In this document: piece by piece, positions 34,911-47,200 of the stretch
How the letters are laid out: each line of letters begins with the position of its first letter
How positions within the stretch are numbered: the first letter of the stretch is position 1
NCBI RefSeq assembly: GCF_002575655.3
Contig: NC_053037.3
Coordinates: 568,394,880 to 568,458,879, forward strand
Length of the DNA stretch: 64,000 nt
Source: Aegilops tauschii subsp. strangulata
Lineage: Eukaryota; Streptophyta; Magnoliopsida; Poales; Poaceae
Direction of reading: 5' to 3'
Position numbers and translations under genes: made by a program
The notes under the pieces: model-generated
Database searches by the model: none
Seen by the model: only the letters and a program-made list of their open reading frames with translations
Told to the model about the DNA's origin: nothing

Positions 34911-35135
34911 GTAATTCTCCTTTAGATACCCAGATTTGGGATTTATATTGCATAGTATGAGAAGAACAAAACCATTGCAGAAACTTGGGATGGGCTAAAC
35001 CTCAAAGTTTCTTTTAGGAGGAACTTTGATGAAGAGCTTACGTTGCAATGGTTTGAATTAGAGGGCATTGCCAGATTTTTTTTTCTGAATAGGGAGATAA
35101 CCTGATCTGGCAATGTGAATCTAATGGTATCTGCT

Positions 35136-36400
35136 CTTTTTTATTTTTTAGAAAAGGAGGAAGACCCCCGGCCTCTGCATCTGGACGATGCATGCAGCCA
35201 TTTTATTAATTGTTCACACAAGAACTTACAAAGTAATACAACAGTAAGACTAAAGCCACCGTCTAGGCAACATCTGTCGCTACTCCTATCCAAATTATGA
35301 AGGGATGCTGATAGTGGGCCTAATACCAAACAGGCCTCGCAGCCAAACCTACCATCTAAGACATGAGGTCCCATCCAGGACGCCTGCCAGGTATGGAGGA
35401 CCCATCAGTCCGGCGCACTCCTTAACTTGGAAGCCTGGCGGGTATGAGGCCGCCGCAGCCACCTGCCATCAATCCATCTTCGGAACTGTACTGCTGCATC
35501 TACCTTGCCCGGTCTAGCTGCCGTCGACGCCACCACGACGCCAGATCGCGTCACCCTCCTGCGCGAGTCCATCTCCGCGCATCGGACGCCGAGTCACCAC
35601 AGCGCCATGCTGCCGAGATCCGCCGCCATTAATGAGTGACATGAAGCACCGCTCCACCAAAGAATCCGTCCTCTGGTCCCTCGATCACGTGTGCACCTCC
35701 AAGAATGACGCCCCAAAGGGGGGAACGAGACTAGAGCGCCGCCGTCATCCGATCATCCAATCTAGGGTTTCCCCCGGAGGTAGCAGAGAGTGGCCTTGAA
35801 CTTCTCCACGGCGATGCCTTCAAGAAGGGAACGATGCAGATAGCGCCACCACCGCTGGCCTTGGCAGTAGTCGAAGGCGAGTTTTCACCCAGATCTGTTC
35901 TAAGGAATCCAACTCCCATGCACGGCCGCCGCCACCACCAGGCTAAGCACTCGCCGCCGCCGGCACCTCCATGATGCCCAGAGGCCGCGAGACTCGCCGC
36001 CACCACGCCAGGGCCACCGGCCACCGCTACCAACACCAACCCCCACCATCCACCGAATCTGGGCAGGGATCCCAGATCCGCATCCCCTGCGACCCACCAC
36101 CACGGAGGGGAGGAGGCGGCGCCAGCAAAGGATGCCGGGAGGGGGAGAAGGAGCCGAGGCAGGGCCGGCCCGACGCCCGGCACCACCAGGCATATGGGAA
36201 CGCCCCGCGGAGTCCCCAACTGCGTGTGGTAGAGAGCCGCCCCATCACCGCCAACGCCCCAGGCGGCGGCGAGGGAGGGGGTTGAGGCAAAGGGAGCGAC
36301 GGGGGCGGCGCTAGGGTTTTCTCCAAGGGGCGCTCGCGGGAGCGCCTCGGGGAGGGGAGGGGAGGGGAGGTTGGGTGCTGAACTATAAAGTTACCTTTCC
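35136..36400 (-). mobile_element. Poly(A) retroposon, non-coding
   Basis: On the minus strand it starts in GC-rich sequence near 36370 (ccgaggcgctcccgcgagcg, then aaaccctagcg). It runs intronless to AATAAAATGGCTGCATGC near 35195-35210 and a poly(A) tail seen as T-rich 35136-35149. The structure resembles a non-autonomous LINE derivative or processed transcript. The 162-codon open frame at 36219-35731 shows no domain and is probably chance in GC-rich sequence. No target duplication was seen; the right edge is uncertain by about 35 bp. Confidence 0.55.
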
Positions 36401-36688
36401 CTACAAAATCCCTATATGGTATTGTTAATTTTAGGGGTGTGCAGCCTATTAACCTCCATGCAGTATGGGAAATAAAAATTCCTCCTACAATACATGGTTT
36501 TTATGGCCTTTCTCTCAAAATAAGATAATGACTTGTGATAACTTGAGGAAGAGAGGCATTCCCAAACAATTAGAATGTATACATTGTAATGGGATTGAAT
36601 CTGTACACCACCTGATTTTTGATTGTGTGGTAGCTAGACTTATCTAGAGAGAAGTTGAGATAATTTTTAATAGAGACTGGCTTTTCTG

Positions 36689-37473
36689 CACCGGGGTCGG
36701 GACACCCCACTATCCCGTCCGTCCGTGGTACTTGTCTTGTCTCGCGATCCGTACCCTGGTCTGCCATCCTGTTTTGATTTGCAGGCCTAGGTGTACAGTA
36801 ATAGGAGCATCTCTGATGGGACGTCGTACATACACTTTCAGCCATGTGCACCTGTGTGCGGGATACATATTGTTTAGCATAAAAGTTTCTCTTCACATGC
36901 AAAAAGTGTTCTGTCGTTCTACTAGCCTGGTCGACCACTGTCGACGTTTGGGATTCAAACCTGTGTGGAGCATAAGTCTACTGCAAGTAACTATTTGTCA
37001 TAAGTCTACGCCGTGTGAAGCATCTTACTAGTAGCATTTTTGACCTATTAGTTACGGTCAACTACAGGTAACACAAACTGATAAAATTATCTCTGTTAAA
37101 AGTATGCTGCTGCTTAGATATTCCTGACATCAACTATTCACATGCACACAGTGCCCTGACAAACCCAGCTGCTACAGGAGGACGCGTCCCAAGCAGGCAG
37201 TCGCTGCATGCCGAAGAGAAAACAGTGGCCATGTGACTACAGCGACATGACCTATCGACTCTGTCCATGTCTGATATTTCAACAGTACAGCCGCATGTGT
37301 CCGGTCAGACCTACTTCTATGCCCTAGCCGTCCCTAGAGGCACCGCCATTAGCACCGACGAATTGCCTGGATAAGCCAGCTGCAGCTGCTAATCCTCTGA
37401 TGTTCGGCAAAACATGGCACGAATCTCTAGCAAAGGTGAATGATCAGATAATGGGGTGTCGGGACCCCGGGTG
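36689..37473. mobile_element. Short inverted-repeat element in the LINE
   Basis: Termini CACCGGGGTCGGGACACCCC (36689) and GGGGTGTCGGGACCCCGGGTG (ending 37473) form inverted repeats of about 21-29 bp with few mismatches. The 785 bp between has no coding potential and interrupts the LINE's C-terminal region. No convincing target duplication, so the superfamily is open. Confidence 0.5.
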
Positions 37474-37761
37474 CCACCACACCTTTCCGTTTTTAATAAG
37501 AATTTCGAATCTTTCCTTGAGCTGGTTGTGTAACAAGAGATTCCTACATCTAAACATAGTTGCCTCTGTTGTCCTGTGGGGACAAATGGAATACTAGGAA
37601 CTATCTTGTGTTTAATACAGCTAAATGGATTTCTGTCCAGCAGGTGTAGCAGAAAATACTCCAGTACCTGGGGGACTGGGCAAAGCCTCAGAAAGAACTA
37701 CTAGGTGTCCAGATGGCACAATTCAGAGACCACTTACTGGTGAAGCTAAGGTCACCTCAGG

Positions 37762-38889
37762 GAGTCAATTGCAAGAAACCATCACATTTGCGGCTAGGTT
37801 TGCAGGAAACCACCAACTCGCTAATCCGTTGCAGAAAACACCGAAAAATTTGTTAAATCGTTGCAAAAAGCACTGATCGGATGATTTGGCGGTTTAATCA
37901 CTTTCCGACAAGTAGGACCGGGTTGTAAGTAGGAAACAAATGTCATACACACCCCTAAATCTAAAATAAAAAAGCAAACAGACCCCCACCCATCCCTCAC
38001 CCTTCCCCGCGCTCGTAACCCATCCCATCCCGACCCACCCCCTACGCGAGACCTTCCTCCGGCGTCGGCTCCGGCTCCGGCCACCTCACCTAAACCGGCG
38101 GCGCCGCCCTAACCCGCAGGATCTAGGCACCCAGCGCCCGGATCCACCTCGCGAGGCGCCGTGGCGCGCTGCCCCGTTCTCGGCGAGCCTACCTCCCTCT
38201 TCCCCAGCCAAGGCCCCTCGACCGGCATGGCAGCACCCTCGTCACTTTCTTGCAGGTCGCCGGCTCGGGCTAGGAGGGCAACGCCGTCGTGCAGCCCCCT
38301 TCCAAGAGAGCCACGCCCAACCCCTGGTGGTGGTGCACCGCACGGCGTCCCCAGCTGTGGTGAGGTGTTGCTTCGGGCACGGCGTCGAGCTACTGCTGCT
38401 GCTTGCCTGGCGTCGAGCCACGGAGGAGTGGCGTCGAGCTGCTGTGGCTGTTTGCATGGCATCGAGCCAGGGATGAGCGGCGTCGAGCTGCTGTGGCTGC
38501 TTGCACGGCGTCGAGGAGCTGCCGTCGAGCAGCCGCGGAGCCAAGCACTCCCGTTGCATGCCGTCGGGCTGTGGATAGGGCGCCAACGTGCCGGGCGGAT
38601 GGCAGCAGCGCGGCGGCGGCGCGTAGTAGATACGGTGTTGGTGTTCCACGGGGGAGGGTCTGATTGCTTTTGTTTTTTAGATCTAGGGGTGTATGTGTTA
38701 TTTCTTTGCTAAGTCAATTCCTTACAATCTGGCCCCACTTGTAAGAAAGTGATTAAACGGGCCAAATCATCCGATCAGTGCTTTTTGCAACGACTTAACA
38801 AATTTTTCGGTGTTTTCTGCAACAGATTAGCGAGCTGGTGGTTTCCTGCAAACCTAGCCGCAAATGTGGTGGTTTCTTGCAATTGACTC
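37762..38889. mobile_element. Non-autonomous Mutator-like element
   Basis: 1128 bp with long terminal inverted repeats of roughly 230 bp (37762-37990 and 38655-38889), starting GAGTCAATTGCAAG. It is flanked by a perfect 9-bp target duplication CACCTCAGG (37753-37761, 38890-38898), diagnostic of the Mutator superfamily. The GC-rich interior (38090-38640) encodes no recognisable domain and contains three 49-bp tandem units (38382-38528, gcgtcgagct repeats). It could be a Pack-MULE with captured gene sequence, but no donor can be named. Confidence 0.9.
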
Positions 38890-39267
38890 CACCTCAGGAG
38901 TTGGGACCAGACGGATATGTCAGGAAACACAGTGTCATCTATCTTGCGCAAAAACGATTCAAGGTGTTGCGCATGGGGGGCCGAGCCATATTGGAGGAGT
39001 TGAAGATCAACCCGAAGATAGCAGATGAGATCCATGTGATCTTTGCGCCCATGACCTGATGATGTTTGAGCCTTGAGCTTCTTAGCGTTGTTTCTCTGTT
39101 TCGGACCTGTAATTTTGGCAAAACACGAAGATTGTGTTATGGTGGCTGCCCTTTTTTTGTGTCCTTTGTGACACTCAGAACCTGGCGTCCAGTCCAGATG
39201 TTTGTGTGTGTTTTGGTTTGGTTTCTATGAAATGGAGCTGGGGGAGCTCCCCTTTTGATTGAAAAAA

Positions 39268-39690
39268 CCTTCAACACAAATTAAAAATAAGTAAGGAACA
39301 GAGGATCCCCTTGTATGAGCCCCATTGTAGGGGTAAAAAACTCCGTTTCATCTTCATGAAACCAAACTCTGTAATTAACGGAAGTAACACAAGCCATGAT
39401 CATTTGCACCCACGTGCTGTCAAAGCCCAACTTAATCATTATATCACCCAGAAAATTTCATTCCACATGATCATGCTTTGTGCATATCTAACTTCACGAC
39501 ACACAAGCAACTGTTCCCTTGCCTCTTTTTCATGATCGTGTGTAAACACTCATAAGCCATTAACACATTATCAGTAATGAGTTTTTTAGGCACAAAAGCA
39601 CTGTGGGTCAAAGAGATAATACGTGGTAGTAACATTTTCACCCAGCATTTATAGCTTCTTAATCGAATGAGACACAAGTATATAAAAATA
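39268..39690 (-). pseudogene. LINE reverse transcriptase fragment
   Basis: Minus-strand L1-type [32 protein letters not shown] and KLDMHKA (family: D-M-x-KAYDR). With shifts, MIMACVTSVNYRVWFHEDE and GLIQGDP then follow toward 39280. It abuts the 3' end of the plus-strand LINE. Frame breaks; both ends truncated. Confidence 0.75.
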
Positions 39691-39836
39691 TAGTTGTTGT
39701 TACTGACACATGAGAAGACGGCGCACGATACATCAAAACGAATACTGTGATACTAAATCGAACGGTCCCTGATTATGACACGCACATCACACACTAATTA
39801 ACTGACTAACAAATTACGTAACCTACTTAGGCTTGC

Positions 39837-40576
39837 TCAGATAAAGCAGGCCAGGACCAATGTCACAGCTTGTGCAATGGCGCGAGCGAGGGACGCCACG
39901 AACGGCCCGCCCGCGGCGGATGAATACTCCATCGACGGGGCCGGCCCTGGTGCCGGAGAGAACGGCGATGACGACGGCGGTCGTGAAGACGACGGTGCCG
40001 TGGGGGCCTGTGCCGGCGATGATGCTGATGCGGGCGCCGGCGGGGAGGCAGCGCGGACGTTAATTACCAGCCTCTCGCCGGCGTTGCAGTGTCCGATGTC
40101 GGCGCTGGCAAAGTAGGCGAAGCCTGGCGCGTCGAGGAGGAAGAGCGTGCTGCCGTCCCTCGGCACGGCGCCGGTGCCGATGCCCGCCGTCTCGTTGCAG
40201 TGATAGTATCCGACCTTGCTCACCTTGATCACCGAGTCGTTCTTGTACACGAACTCTGCATGCATGTCCATTTGCATTCACAACACAAGGATTAAGTTGA
40301 TTTGGTCTCCATCTGGCAAATCAGTGGATCAGACGCTCGCGTGCACCTAATCAATTGTTACTTACCGATGGAGTCCTCGACGAAGAAGGTTATGGGGGAC
40401 GCCCACTTGACGTAGAACATCTCCTTGTCCTGCGGCGGGGGCACGCGCCACCCTTCAGGGCCGCCGACTCTGTACCGCTTCCCCAGCGCCACCGCGGACG
40501 CCGTCGGGCAGAGGACGACGAGCACGACGGCGAGCGCCGAGAGACGGATCACCAGAGACGCCGCCGCCGCCGCCAT
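39837..40576 (-). CDS. Early nodulin-like phytocyanin (GPI-anchored)
   Basis: Two exons, 40576-40366 and 40255-39837, joined across a 110-bp intron (donor ATCG|GTAAGT, acceptor GCATGCAG|AGTTC); 209 residues. Residues 1-28 form a signal peptide (VVLVVLCPTASA). The plastocyanin-like domain (about 29-135) contains GGPEGWRVP, FYVKWA, EFVYKNDSVIKV, CNETAG and GHCNAGERLVINV; the two cysteines form the conserved disulfide. The copper-site Cys is Ser in YFASADIGHC and the first His is absent, so it probably does not bind copper, as in ENODL proteins. A Pro/Ser/Ala-rich stretch with arabinogalactan glycomodules follows. A hydrophobic C-terminus (VTLVLACFI) suggests a GPI anchor, placing it at the plasma membrane surface. 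The ATG at 40576 is the first after a TATA box near 40671. No lesions seen. Confidence 0.9.
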
Positions 40577-40670
40577 ATCGATCGTATCAACTGATGATCT
40601 CCGAAGAAGAGGAAGTGGTGTGTGTGTACTGTGTCCTACCGATGTGTGTGAACTGATAGGATGACTGGAA

Positions 40671-40679
40671 ATTTATAGG
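40671..40679 (-). promoter_or_regulatory. TATA box of the phytocyanin gene
   Basis: Minus strand CCTATAAAT about 100 bp before the ATG. It implies transcription start near 40640. Confidence 0.6.
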
Positions 40680-40680
40680 G

Positions 40681-41499
40681 GTACTACGTTGATCGAGTAG
40701 TGCCGATCGATCGAGAAGTGGTAAAACTGATAGGGTCGAGGAGGGAGCGTGCATGCATGGCGAACTCAACCGATTGCCCATTGGCGGTTAGGTCAACTCG
40801 GCGTTGCTCGCGCGCGGACGGAGGTGGAGAACGTGGCGTTGGACTCTCACCAGGCAGTTACTGCATCTGCATGCATCCATAGGGCTTCTGCCCGACGGCG
40901 GTATTACGGACAGTCGTACAGGCCCAAGAACTGAATGGCCGTACCGGCAACGTTTTTGGAGAATCTTTCTTGCAGTCCAGGTGTTTGCCATTAGTACCCC
41001 TAAAAAAAAGAGGTGTTTGCCATTAGTGGCGGCAGGTTAATACTGATATTTGAATATTTGATGTTGCATGGTGTTTAACCATCGGCGGTTGTGGCTTGAT
41101 ACTGATATTATTGTGATGATGCTGATACCTTTTCCATGATTTTTGTGTCCTTTGTGTTTCCATTTTTCCCTCACTAACTAGTGAAGTGGTCCGCACAACA
41201 ATATGTTAGGGTTAGGCGACCCCGGGCGACGCCGCAGCTGCTGCCGTCGGTGATGTTTCCATGTGCGTCCTCTGGGCGGAAGATGGACCTATTGTGTCCT
41301 CGTCGGCCTCTTCTCTGCTGGGCTACATGCATGTGGTGGACTCGGAGTTGATCGGACCAGGAAGGACACGATGAGGAATCTTGCATCTACACGGTGGAAG
41401 TAGTCCGGAAGGAGCAAGGACCCTAACCCCTCCTCCAAGGAACGGGAGGCCTCAGCTTCAACATACTTAAGGGGGGCTAGCGTTGTCGAGGAACAACAC
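40681..41499. other. Intergenic, phytocyanin promoter side
   Basis: No gene recognised. The first few hundred bases are presumably the phytocyanin upstream region. From about 41180 the GC-rich sequence may already be the 5'-UTR of the LINE that follows. Confidence 0.4.
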
Positions 41500-42446
41500 C
41501 TTACAACCCAAAATTCCTCCTATCGGAGTCAAGACCCGTAGCGATGATGAACCCTGCGTTGCCATTTGTTAGCACGCCGGAGGCAAACAAGAAGAACACG
41601 TATGTCACTAGGGCGAAAAGGGGGCTCCTCTTGTGGATGCTACTTGCCCGAAGCCTTCTGATGGGGATAACGAGGCCCTTATGGCAATGAACCCTGATGC
41701 CCTTACGGTCATCATTGCTGGCCAGAGAGAAGATGTGGTGCCGACCGCTGGCCATGGCGAGTCCGAGAGAGAACACGCCAGAGGTTAATGAACCGAAAGA
41801 TTCCATGGAAGGAGAGGATGGGGAGGAGGAGAAGAATCCCTAGCACATATATGGTGCTCGCCGAGGATGATATAGAGGAAGCCAAATTTATCGTAGAGTA
41901 GGAGCACTCGTGGATGATTATCATGCTGGTTTACTCCCTATAATGCCCAACCCCTCACACGTTTTGTTTGATGATTGGGAGGATGCTTGGAAGCTCAATG
42001 AGGATATGAAATATACTTTCCTAGGAGAAACAAGTACTTTGTTCACTTCTATTGTGAGGCAGATATGACGAGGATCTTGCGAGGGGGTCGTGGCAAGCCA
42101 GGCATGACCTATTGATCGTTGAAGCGTATGATGGGATGAAGAAGATCTCTCACTACAGGATGGACTCTATCAGGATTCGGGTGTGAATCTTAGACGTGCC
42201 CATGAATTGGAGCAGACGATGTGGTGCACGCCCTATGCAAGAATCTAGGAACCGTTCTTTAGGTGGAACTCAATGAGGCATGCAGTATGGGAAGATTTGT
42301 GACGGTCTGACTTATTGTGTCGTTTTATCAGGCACTGGAGATGGGGGTATTTATGTATTCCAAGATCAAGAAGAAAAGGGAAGTGGTGGAGTTTAAAATC
42401 TAGTTTGAGTGCCTCTCGTGGTTCTCCTGCTTATACGGGTATCTCG
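41500..42446 (+). pseudogene. LINE ORF1 (DUF4283/zinc knuckle), first part
   Basis: A degraded gag-like LINE ORF1: start region near 41755 (MASPRENTPEVNEPKDS, then an acidic stretch). A DUF4283-like region follows (DLLIVEAYDGMKKISHYRMDSIRIW), with stops and shifts. It ends inside a zinc knuckle where the Angela-type copy 2 inserted at TCTCG (42442-42446); the knuckle continues as GHQDKSCG from 51055. Confidence 0.65.
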
Positions 42447-44230
42447 TGTTGGGGAACGTAGCAGAAATTCAAAATTTTCTACGTATCACCAAGATCAATC
42501 TATGGAGTAATCTAGCAACGAGGGGAAGGGGAGTGCATCTACATACCCTTGTAGATCGCGATGCGGAAGCGTTGCAAGAACGCGGATGAGGGAGTCGTAC
42601 TCGTAGCGATTCAGATCGCGGTTGATTCCGATCTAAGCGCCGAACCACGGCGCCTCCGCGTTCAACACACGTGCAGCCCGGTGACGTCTCCCACGCCTTG
42701 ATCCAGCAAGGAGAGAGGGAGAGGTTGGGGAAGACTCCATCCAGCAGCAGCACGACGGCGTGGTGGTGGTGGAGGAGCGTGGCAATCCCGCAGGGCTTCG
42801 CCAAGCACCGCGGGAGAGGAGGAGGAGGGAGAGGGGTAGGGCTGCACCGAAAGAGAGACGTTCTCGTGTGTCTTGGGCAGCCCAAACCTCAACTATATAT
42901 AGGGGGGAGGGGGCTGCGCCCCCCTTAGGGTTTCCACCCCCAAGAGGAGGCGGCCAGCCCTAGATCCCATCCAAGGGGGGCGGCCAAGGGGAGGAGAGGG
43001 GGGGCGCCACTAGGGTGGGCCTTAAGGCCCATCTGAACATAGGGTTTGCCCCCTCCCACTCTCCCATGCGCCTTGGGCCTTGGTGGGGGGCGCACCAGCC
43101 CACCTGGGGCTGGTCCCCTCCCACACTTGGCCCACGCAGCCTTCTGCGGCTGGTGGCCCCACTTGGTGGACCCCCGGGACCCTCCCGGTGGTCCCGGTAC
43201 ATTACCGATTTCACCCGAAACTTTTCCGGTGACCAAAACAGGACTTCCCATATATAAATCTTTACCTCCGGACCATTCCGGAACTCCTCGTGACGTCCGG
43301 GATCTCATCCGGGACTCCGAACAACATTCGGTAACCACGTACATACTTTCCCTATAACCCTAGCGTCATCGAACCTTAAGTGTGTAGACCCTACGGGTTC
43401 GGGAACCATGCAGACATGACCGAGACGTTCTCCGGTCAATAACCAACAGCGGGATCTGGATACCCATGTTGGCTCCCACATGTTCCACGATGATCTCATC
43501 GGATGAACCACGATGTCGGGGATTCAATCAATCCCGTATTCAATTCCCTTTGTCTATCGGTATGTTACTTGCCCGAGATTCGATCGTCGGTATCCCGATA
43601 CCTTGTTCAATCTCGTTACCGGCAAGTCTCTTTACTCGTTCCGTAACTCACATCATCCCGTGATCAACTCCTTGGTCACATTGTGCACATTATGATGATG
43701 TCCTACCGAGTGGGCCCAGAGATACCTCTCCGTTTACACGGAGTGACAAATCCTAGTCTCGATTCGTGCCAACCCAACAGACACTTTCGGAGATACCTGT
43801 AGTGCACCTTTATAGTCACCCAGTTACGTTGTGACGTTTGGTACACCCAAAGCATTCCTACGGTATCCGGGAGTTGCACAATCTCATGGTCTAAGGAAAT
43901 GATACTTGACATTAGAAAAGCTCTGAGCAAACGAACTACACGAACTTGTGCTAGGCTTAGGATTGGGTCTTGTCCATCACATCATTCTCCTAATGATGTG
44001 ATCCCGTTATCAACGACATCCAATGTCCATGGTCAGGAAACCGTAACCATCTATTGATCAACGAGCTAGTCAACTAGAGGCTTACTAGGGACATGGTGTT
44101 GTCTATGTATCCACACGTGTATCTGAGTTTCCTATCAATACAATTCTAGCATGGATAATAAACGATTATCATGAACAACGAAATATAATAATAACCAATT
44201 TATTATTGCCTCTAGGGCATATTTCCAACA
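42447..44230 (-). repeat. 3' LTR of Angela-type copy 2
   Basis: 1784 bp, adjacent to the polypurine-like GTGCAAGTGGGAGAC (44231-44245, minus strand). Its GC-rich part contains open frames without domains. Confidence 0.9.
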
Positions 44231-44245
44231 GTCTCCCACTTGCAC

Positions 44246-47200
44246 TAGAGTCAATAATCTAGTCCACATCACCATGTGATTAACACTCATAGGTCACATC
44301 ACCATGTGACCAACACCCAAGAGTTTACTAGAGTCAACAATCTAGTTCACATCACCATGTGATTAACACTCAATGAGTTTTGGTTTGATCATGTTATGCT
44401 TGTGAGAGAGGTTATTAGTCAACGGGTCTGAACCTTTCAGATCCGTGTGTGCTTTACGAATATCTATGTCATCTTGTGGATGCTACCACGCGCTATTTGG
44501 AGCCATTTCAAATAATTGCTCTACTATACGAATCCGGTTTACTACTCAGAGTCATCCGGATTAGTGTCAAAGTTCGCATCGACGTAACCCTTTACGACGA
44601 ACTCCCTTTCACCTCCATAATCGAGAAAATTCCTTAGTCCACTAGGTACTAAGGATAAGTTCGACCGCTGTCATGAGATCCTTTCCCGGATCACTATTGT
44701 ACCCTCTTGACCAACTCATGGCAAGGCACACTACATGTGCGGTACACAACATAGCATACTATAGAGCCTACGTCTAAAGCATAGGGGACGACCTTCGTCC
44801 TTTCTCTATCTTCTGCTGTGGTCAGGTCTTGAGTCTTACTCAATACTCACACCTTGTAACACAGCCAAGAACTCCTTCTTTGCTGATCTATTTTGAACTC
44901 TTTCAAAATCATGTCAAGGTGTGCGTTCTTTGAAAGTATCATCAGGCGTCTTGATCTATCTCTATAGATCTTGATGCCCAATATGAAAGCAGCTTTATCC
45001 AGGTCTTCCTTTGAAAAACTCCTTTCAAACAACCCTTTATGCTTTCCAGAAATTTTACATCATTTCGGATCAACAATATGTCATTCACATATACTTATCA
45101 GAAATGTTGTAGCGCTCCCACTCACTTTATTGTAAATACAAGTTTCTAACAAACTTTGTATAAACCCAAAAACTTTGATCGCTCCATCAAAGCTTATATT
45201 CTGACTCCGAGATGGTTGCTCTAGTCCATGGAAGGATCGCTGGAGCTAGCATACCTTTTAGCATCCTTAGGATCGACAAAACCTTTCTGATTGTATCACA
45301 TACAACCTTTCCTTACGAAAACTGGTAAGGAAACTTGTTTTGACATCCATCTGCCAGATTTCATAAATGCAGCTAATGCTAACATGATTACGACGGACTT
45401 AAGCATCGCTACGGATGATAAAAAACTCATCGTAGTCAACTCCTTGAACTTGTGGAAATACTCTTAGCCACAAGTCGAGCTTCACAGACGGTAACATTAC
45501 CGTCCATGTCCGTCTTCTTCTCAAAGATCCATTTATCTCGGATTTCATGGCTTCTAACCATTTGTCGGAATATGGGCCCACCATCTCTTCTCCATAGCTC
45601 GTAGGTTCAGTATTGTCCAACAACATGATATCTCAGACAGGATCACGTACCACTCTGAAGTAGCACGCATCCTCGTCGTCCTACGAGGTTTGGTAGTGAC
45701 TTGATCCGAAGTTTCATGATCACTATCATAAGCTTCCACTTCAATTGGTGTAGGTGCCACAGGAACAACTTCTTGTGCCCTGCTACACACTAGTTGAAGT
45801 GAAGGTTCAATAACCTTATCAAGTCTCCACCATCCTCCCACTCAATTCTTTCGAGAGAAACTTTTCCTCGAGAAAGGACTCGTTTCTAGAAACAATTACT
45901 TTTGCTTCCAGATCTGAAATAGGAGGTATACCCAACTGTTTTGGGTTTTCTATGAAGATGCATTTATCCGCTTTGGGTTCGAGCTTATCAGCCTGAAACT
46001 TTTTCACATAAGCATCGCAGCCCCAAACTTTTAAGAAACGACAACTTAGGTTTCTCTAAACGGTGTCGTCTCAACGGAATTGCGTGGTTCCCCTTTTAAA
46101 GTGAATGCGGTTATCTCTAATGCCTAACCCATAAACGATAGTGGTAATTCGATAAGAAACATCATGGTATGCACCATATCCAATAGGGTGCAGTTATGAT
46201 GTTCGGACACACCATCACACTATGGTGTTCCAGGCGGTATTAATTGTGAAACACTTTCCACAATGTCTTAATTGTGTGCCAAACTCGTAACTCAGATACT
46301 CATCTCTATGATCATATCACAGACATTTTATCCTCTTGTCACGACGATCTTCAACTTCACTCTGAGATTACTTGAACCTTTCAATAATTCAGACTTGTGT
46401 TTCATCAAGTAAATACACTCAGCATCTACTCAAATCATCTGTGAAGTAAGAACATAACGATATCCACTGCATACCTCAGCACTCATTGGACTGCATACAT
46501 CAAAATGTATTACTTCCAATAAGTTGCTCTCTTGTTCCATCTTACTGAAAACGAGGCCTTTCAGTCATCTTGCCCATGTGGTATGATTTGCATGTCTCAA
46601 GTGATTCAAAATCAAGTGAGTCCAAACGATCCATCTGCATGGAGTTTCTTCACGCATGTATACCAATAGACATGGTTCGCATGTCTCAATCCTTTCAAAA
46701 ACGAGTGAGTCCAAAGATCCATCTACATGGAGCTTCTTCATGCGTTCTATACCAATATGACTCAAGTGGCAGTGCCACAAGTATGTGGTACTATCATTAC
46801 TATCTTATATCTTTTGGCATGAACATGTGTATCACTACGATCGCGATTCATTTTAGGTGCAAGACCATTGAAGGTATTATTCAAATAAATAGAGTAACCA
46901 TTATTCTCCTTAAATGAATAACCGTATTGCGATAAACATAATCCAATCATGCTTAACGCAAACACCAAATCTCGATGGTAGAGGGAGCATGCGATGCTTG
47001 ATCACATCAACCTTGGAAACACTTCCGACACATATCGTCATCTCACCTTTAGCTAGTCTTCGTTTATTCCGCAACTTTTATTTCGAGTTACTAACACTTA
47101 GCAACCGAACCGGTATCTAATACCCTGGTGCTGCTAGGAGTACTAGTAAAGTACACATTCATATAACGTATATCCAATATACTTCTGTCGACCTTGCCCG

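Larger units (their letters stand above)
32704..39266 (+). mobile_element. L1-type LINE, 3' half, carrying four insertions
   Basis: Host pieces are 32704-33513, 34916-35135, about 36400-36688, 37474-37761 and 38899-39266. They read in order: the end of RT after the catalytic DD (VDDTLMF, VKYLGIPLHFDKLRRED, LARMAGWRGKLLS), a region with LDTQIWDLYCIV and FRRNFDEELTLQW, the zinc-binding RT domain (IPPTIHGF, CIHCNGIESVHHLIFDCVVA), the tail WLCNKRFLHLN, then a 3'-UTR ending 'gagctcccctttt gattgaaaaaa'. Many stops are present. The 5' part was lost or replaced at the junction with Tat-like pol. Confidence 0.85.

Noticed and set aside
35731..36219. 162-codon open frame in the poly(A) retroposon
   Set aside because: Composition-driven frame in GC-rich sequence, no motif, lacks support from a coding pattern.
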